This document shows, piece by piece, positions 58,174-64,000 of a stretch of DNA of 64,000 nucleotides (positions within the stretch are counted from its first letter, which is position 1; each line of letters starts with the position of its first letter). This DNA is from Pseudomonas sp. FP198 (GTDB lineage Bacteria; Pseudomonadota; Gammaproteobacteria; Pseudomonadales; Pseudomonadaceae). A program made the position numbers and the translations under genes. Where the stretch lies: the NCBI RefSeq assembly GCF_030687895.1, contig NZ_CP117452.1:5199001-5263000 (forward strand), given 5' to 3'. The notes under the pieces were generated by a model. It did no database searches and had not been told where the DNA came from. It saw nothing but the letters and a program-made list of their open reading frames with translations.

Positions 58174-58781
58174 AGCCCCCTCACTTCATCTCGATTCAAG
58201 GCCAGCCATTGCAAGGCAATGATGCTCGCCGCGTTGCAGATACGTCCGTCGCGCACCGCTTGCAGGGCGTCTTCGAAAGGCCAGGTCTTCACGCGGATAT
58301 CTTCAGCTTCTTCCAGCAGGCCATGCAGGCCGCCGGCCCCCGTACTGTCGCAACGCCCCAGGTAAAGATGCACGAACTCATTGCTGCCGCCCGGCGACGG
58401 GAAATACTTGGTCATCGGCCAGAGCGCAGCGAACACCAGCCCAGCTTCCTCCTGCGCTTCGCGATGAGCAACTTCTTCCGGTTGCTCGTCCTTGTCGATC
58501 AGACCGGCCACCAGTTCAACCAACCAGGGATTGGCGGCCTTGCCAATGGCGCCCACGCGAAACTGCTCTATCAATACCACTTCGTCACGCTGCGGATCGT
58601 AGGGCAGCACACACACCGCGTCATGACGTACAAACAGTTCACGACTGATCTCACGGCTCATACCACCGGCAAACAGCTCGTGGCGCAAGACGAGGCGGTC
58701 GAGCTTATAGAAACCCTTGAAGCAGGTTTCACGCTTGACGATGTCCACGTTGCTCGGTGTGGCGTTGGCGAAATCGGTCAT
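58164..58781 (-). CDS. nudF: ADP-ribose pyrophosphatase NudF
   Basis: The 205-aa Nudix hydrolase cleaves ADP-ribose to AMP and ribose-5-phosphate. The Nudix box is G-x5-E-x7-REUxEEuGU: GLIDKDEQPEEVAHREAQEEAGL (about 90-112; written here in pieces of the motif GLIDKDE and REAQEEAGL). ATG at 58781 follows GAGGA; 13 in-frame codons upstream are excluded. First gene of the nudF-DUF1249-cpdA group. Confidence 0.95.
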   Translation of the reverse strand: MTDFANATPSNVDIVKRETCFKGFYKLDRLVLRHELFAGGMSREISRELFVRHDAVCVLPYDPQRDEVVLIEQFRVGAIGKAANPWLVELVAGLIDKDEQPEEVAHREAQEEAGLVFAALWPMTKYFPSPGGSNEFVHLYLGRCDSTGAGGLHGLLEEAEDIRVKTWPFEDALQAVRDGRICNAASIIALQWLALNRDEVRGLWS

Positions 58782-58995
58782 GACAATCCTCGTGTGCAGT
58801 GGAACGATGCGAGGTTCCAACCTCGGCTTCGCGCCATCCTAACGCGCCCGTACCGTTTGATGCAGCCCCTTTCCACTCATCGGGATGGACGGCAGAAGGT
58901 GAAAGAACTCTAATGAGCTTAGTGGCGAACTGATTGCCCTGCCGACAGTCGAAGCGGGTAACTTTTTGCCTTTCCCTGTTTCACGAAGGACGCCC

Positions 58996-59742
58996 ATGTC
59001 GCTTTTCAAGATTGCTTCGCTGGCCGCCATTGCCCTGATCCTGGGCGCTTGCCAGAGCCTGTTCCAACCCAATTACCGCGCCCCGCTGGAGACCACTCGC
59101 GATGCGTCGGAGCAATTACAGCCTGGCTGCGCCAGCGCCGACTGCCCGCTGGTCAACATCGACACCCTGCATTTCCCCACTGAGCCCGCGCTGGACGGGA
59201 TCATCGAAAAACGTCTGCTGCAAATGACCCGCACGACCCCGGACGCCCCGGTGGCACCGACCCTGGCCGCCTATCGCGAACAGTTTCTGCGCAGCGCCGC
59301 ACCGCGCAACAGCAGCTATCTGCAGGCCAAGGTACGTGAACAACATGACGGCCTGGTGATCATCGAACTGTCCAGCTACCTGGACACTAGCGGCGCTCAC
59401 GGCACCCCAGGTCGCGGCTTCATCAACTATTCGCGCCAGCAGCACAAGGTGCTGGCGCTGTCGGACATGCTGTTGCCCGGCCAGGAAGAAGCCTTCTGGA
59501 AAGCCGCGCAAGTGGCCCACAACAGCTGGCTGATCAGCACCAAGCTGGATCAGGAACCGGAATTCCTGAAACAGTGGTCCTTCCAGAAAACCCCGCACAT
59601 CGCGCTGACCTACGGCGGGGTGATCCTCAAATACGAAGTGAGCACCATTGCGCCGTACGCCCTGGGCCACATCGAACTGAAGATCGCCTACCCACGCCTC
59701 AACGGCATCCTCAAGCCCGAGCTGTTTCCCGGCCGTAGCTGA
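58996..59742 (+). CDS. DUF3298/RsiV-like lipoprotein
   Basis: The 248-aa protein begins with a lipoprotein signal (IALILGACQS, Cys about 19). The body has the DUF4163/DUF3298 pattern (VNIDTLHFP, LDGIIEKRLL, IIELSSYLDTSGAHG, TYGGVILKYEVSTIAPYALG), seen in RsiV-type anti-sigma factors and in PdaC-like proteins, but there is no membrane or sigma-binding domain here. ATG at 58996 follows GAAGGA. It corresponds by position to PA4972 (recalled). Convergent with cytX, overlapping by 32 bases. Confidence 0.78.
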   Translation: MSLFKIASLAAIALILGACQSLFQPNYRAPLETTRDASEQLQPGCASADCPLVNIDTLHFPTEPALDGIIEKRLLQMTRTTPDAPVAPTLAAYREQFLRSAAPRNSSYLQAKVREQHDGLVIIELSSYLDTSGAHGTPGRGFINYSRQQHKVLALSDMLLPGQEEAFWKAAQVAHNSWLISTKLDQEPEFLKQWSFQKTPHIALTYGGVILKYEVSTIAPYALGHIELKIAYPRLNGILKPELFPGRS

Positions 59743-61003
59743 AAGCCCGGCCCAGCAACAGCTGCAGCAACCCTGCCAGGATCAGCGACGGCAGGGTGGC
59801 GCCGATGTCCGGATAGAAGTTGGCCAGCAGGTGGTAGGTACTCACCCCGCCCAGCCAGGCCAACAACGCCGGCCAGCGCAACGCGACTGAGCGCACCTGG
59901 CTGCTGCGCTTGCGCAGGATGAAGTGATCCACCAGCACCACGCCGAACAGCGGCGCGAACACCGAGCCGATCAGTAGCAGGAAATTCTGATACTGAGCCA
60001 GCGGCGCGAAGCAGGCGATCACGGTGCAGATGACACCAATCGCCAAGGCCAGGTGCTCGACCTTCAGCCCCGACAACATGCTCGTCGACACCGCCGCCGA
60101 GTGGATGTCGGCGAAGGCGTTTTCCGACTCGTCCAGCAGGATCAGCAGCAACGGAATACCCAACCCGGCACCGGCCAGGGCCAGCAGCAACGCATTGACC
60201 TCACCGCTCGGCGCGAACGCCAGGGTGTAGGCCACGCCGAGGCTCATCAGCCAGACGTTACCAATGAAGAACCCCACGGCCGTGCCGCCGAAGACGTTTT
60301 TGGCGCGCTTGCCGAAACGCGAGTAGTCGGCAATCAGCGGCAACCACGACAGCGGCATGGCGATGGCGATGTCAAAACCCACCGCCAGCGACATCGAACC
60401 GTCGCCGGCCTGGGCCCACAGCGCGGCGAGGTCAGCCTTGGCGAACAGGTTCCAGGTCAGCCAGATGCAAGCCGCCAGCAGCAACCAGATGCCCCATTTG
60501 CGCAGGACCCTGCGCACGAAGGTCAACGGTCCGCTGACCGCGAGCAAGGTCGCCAACGCACCGAAGAACAAGGTCCACAGCAAAGGGTTGGTGCCCAAGC
60601 TGCCTTCACTGAAGGCACGGGCGCCGAGCAGGCTGGCCGCATCGCGCATGACGATGATTTCGAACGAGCCCCAGCCAATCAGCTGCAGCAGGTTCAACAC
60701 CGCCGGCACGCTCGCGCCCTTGCCGCCGAGGCTGAGCTTGAGCGCGGCCATGGCCGACAGGCCGGTGTCGCTGCCAATCACCCCGACCGCCGCCAGCAGC
60801 AGGACGCCCATCAGCGTGCCGAGGAAAATCGCCAGCAACGAACCGCTCAGGCCCAGGCCCGGCGCGAGCAAGGCGCCGACCTGCAAGACCATCAGGCCGA
60901 TGCCCAGGGAGAACCACAGGGAAAACAGATCGCGGGCGCCGAAGACGCGTTTGTCCAGGGGCACGGCGGTGTCTGGGGAGTAGGTGCTGGGTTGGATGTT
61001 CAC
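59711..61003 (-). CDS. cytX: Probable hydroxymethylpyrimidine transporter CytX
   Basis: The 430-aa protein of the NCS1 (cytosine/purine/thiamine permease) family has about 12 helices and the early motif FSLWFSLGIGLMVLQVGALL. CytX members take up the thiamin precursor HMP and lie near thi genes, here 190 bases after thiC, same strand. GTG at 61003 is the start. A palindromic repeat separates it from thiC, so readthrough from the TPP-controlled promoter is possible but not shown. Confidence 0.85.
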   Translation of the reverse strand: MNIQPSTYSPDTAVPLDKRVFGARDLFSLWFSLGIGLMVLQVGALLAPGLGLSGSLLAIFLGTLMGVLLLAAVGVIGSDTGLSAMAALKLSLGGKGASVPAVLNLLQLIGWGSFEIIVMRDAASLLGARAFSEGSLGTNPLLWTLFFGALATLLAVSGPLTFVRRVLRKWGIWLLLAACIWLTWNLFAKADLAALWAQAGDGSMSLAVGFDIAIAMPLSWLPLIADYSRFGKRAKNVFGGTAVGFFIGNVWLMSLGVAYTLAFAPSGEVNALLLALAGAGLGIPLLLILLDESENAFADIHSAAVSTSMLSGLKVEHLALAIGVICTVIACFAPLAQYQNFLLLIGSVFAPLFGVVLVDHFILRKRSSQVRSVALRWPALLAWLGGVSTYHLLANFYPDIGATLPSLILAGLLQLLLGRAFSYGRETARA

Positions 61004-61042
61004 AGAGATATCTCAGGGGAGATTATTGTTTTGGGTCGCTGA

Positions 61043-61176
61043 TGTGGCAAGGGAGCTTGCTCCCGCTGGCCTGCGTAGCAGGCCCAAAACCAGTCACCGC
61101 GTTCTGGCAGCCAGAATGGTGGTGATTGGTTTTGCGGCTGCTTCGCAGCCGAGCGGGAGCAAGCTCCCTCGCCACG
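61043..61176. repeat. REPIN-like inverted repeat pair, family A
   Basis: Inverted family-A arms bound this 134-base element between cytX and thiC; the left arm has one change (GTGGCAAGGG). Confidence 0.9.
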
Positions 61177-61194
61177 GGGTGAGCGCCGCTCAGA

Positions 61195-63522
<2,328 letters not shown>

Positions 63523-64000
63523 ATGCTGCGCAAACTCTCACTGGCCCTTGCCGTGTCTTGTGCGACCAATGGAATGGCCTGGGCCGCCGAAGCCCCGTTA
63601 TCCACCAGAACCGACCTGGTCAGCGTGTACCAGGAAGCGGTGGACAACAACGCCGACCTGGCCGCCGCCCGCGCCCAATACGGCGCCCAGAAAGAAGTGG
63701 TGCCCCAGGCCCGCGCCGGGCTGTTGCCCAATCTTTCGGCCGGAGCCGACCTGAACAACACCCGCACCGAGCTCGACCAGCCGGCGATGACCGCCACCCG
63801 CAGCTCGACGGTGTACCAGGCCACCTTGTCCCAGCCGATTTTCCGCGCCGACCGCTGGTTCCAGTTGCAGGCGGCCAAATCGGTCAATGAACAAGCCTCG
63901 CTGCAATTGTCGGCCACCGAGCAGAACCTGATCCTGCAAAGCGCCGAAGCTTATTTCAATGTGCTGCGCAGCCAGGACAACCTGGCCTCGACCAAGGCCG
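63523..64000 (+). CDS. TolC-family outer-membrane efflux protein (runs off the window)
   Basis: The first 159 codons are present. A signal peptide (about 1-22, ending AWAAEA) is followed by DLVSVYQEAVDNNADLAAARAQYGAQKEVVPQARAGLLPNLS, split here as DLVSVYQEAVDNNADLAAAR and VPQARAGLLPNLS, the start of a TolC repeat, then ATLSQPIFRADRWFQLQAAK, typical of TolC proteins used in type I secretion or multidrug efflux. It corresponds to PA4974 by position (recalled). ATG at 63523. Confidence 0.92.
   Translation, partial: MLRKLSLALAVSCATNGMAWAAEAPLSTRTDLVSVYQEAVDNNADLAAARAQYGAQKEVVPQARAGLLPNLSAGADLNNTRTELDQPAMTATRSSTVYQATLSQPIFRADRWFQLQAAKSVNEQASLQLSATEQNLILQSAEAYFNVLRSQDNLASTKA

Overview
The window is about 64 kb of chromosome from a Pseudomonas of the fluorescens group. 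The evidence is gene order, high GC, near-identical families of Pseudomonas short palindromic repeats, and protein details such as HflX, RhdA and ParC. From purple-box memory of P. aeruginosa PAO1, the order ygiQ, dnaB, rplI, rpsR, rpsF, rlmB, rnr, tRNA-Leu, purA, hisZ, hflCKX, hfq, miaA, mutL, amiB, tsaE, nnr, queG, orn, rsgA, motBA, HDOD gene, rhdA, psd, PilZ gene, serB, parC, parE, yqiA, cpdA, nudF, thiC, tolC-like matches the PA4928-PA4974 region. No database search was run.

Layout. 1-2.3 kb: the start of a transglutaminase-family gene, then a three-gene cassette of a probable pore-forming toxin and two related four-helix membrane proteins (probable immunity proteins). 2.6-12.4 kb: radical SAM protein YgiQ, replicative helicase DnaB, the S6/S18/L9 ribosomal operon, RlmB and RNase R. 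12.6-13.1 kb: two identical tRNA-Leu(CAG) genes, each with its own promoter and terminator. 13.3-17.9 kb: an iron(III) ABC transporter pair and a chemoreceptor, inserted relative to PAO1. 18-31 kb: a long minus-strand block with purA-hisZ, then the hfq superoperon (nnr, tsaE, amiB, mutL, miaA, hfq, hflX, hflK, hflC). 31-40 kb: queG, a TRIC-like channel, orn, rsgA, the flagellar stator genes motAB behind a good FliA promoter, an HDOD protein, rhodanese and phosphatidylserine decarboxylase. 40.2-42.1 kb: an inserted pair for surface glycan work (O-antigen ligase/polymerase and an O-acetyltransferase). 42-54 kb: PilZ-like protein, serB, a membrane protein with a degenerate cyclase-like domain, an orphan PqiC-like lipoprotein, and the topoisomerase IV genes parC and parE with two small genes between them.

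54.6-56.7 kb is the most unusual stretch. It holds a duplicated small gene of the DUF3077/DUF6124 type. Copy 1 is broken by a one-base deletion. Each copy is preceded by a ~270-nt leader. Comparing the two leaders shows compensatory and strand-specific G-U changes that support a pseudoknotted RNA on the minus strand. 56.8-64 kb: cpdA, a DUF1249 gene, nudF, a DUF3298 lipoprotein, cytX, thiC under a TPP riboswitch, and the start of a TolC-family outer-membrane protein.

Thirteen paired palindromic repeats (REPIN-like) of three sequence families sit only between genes.
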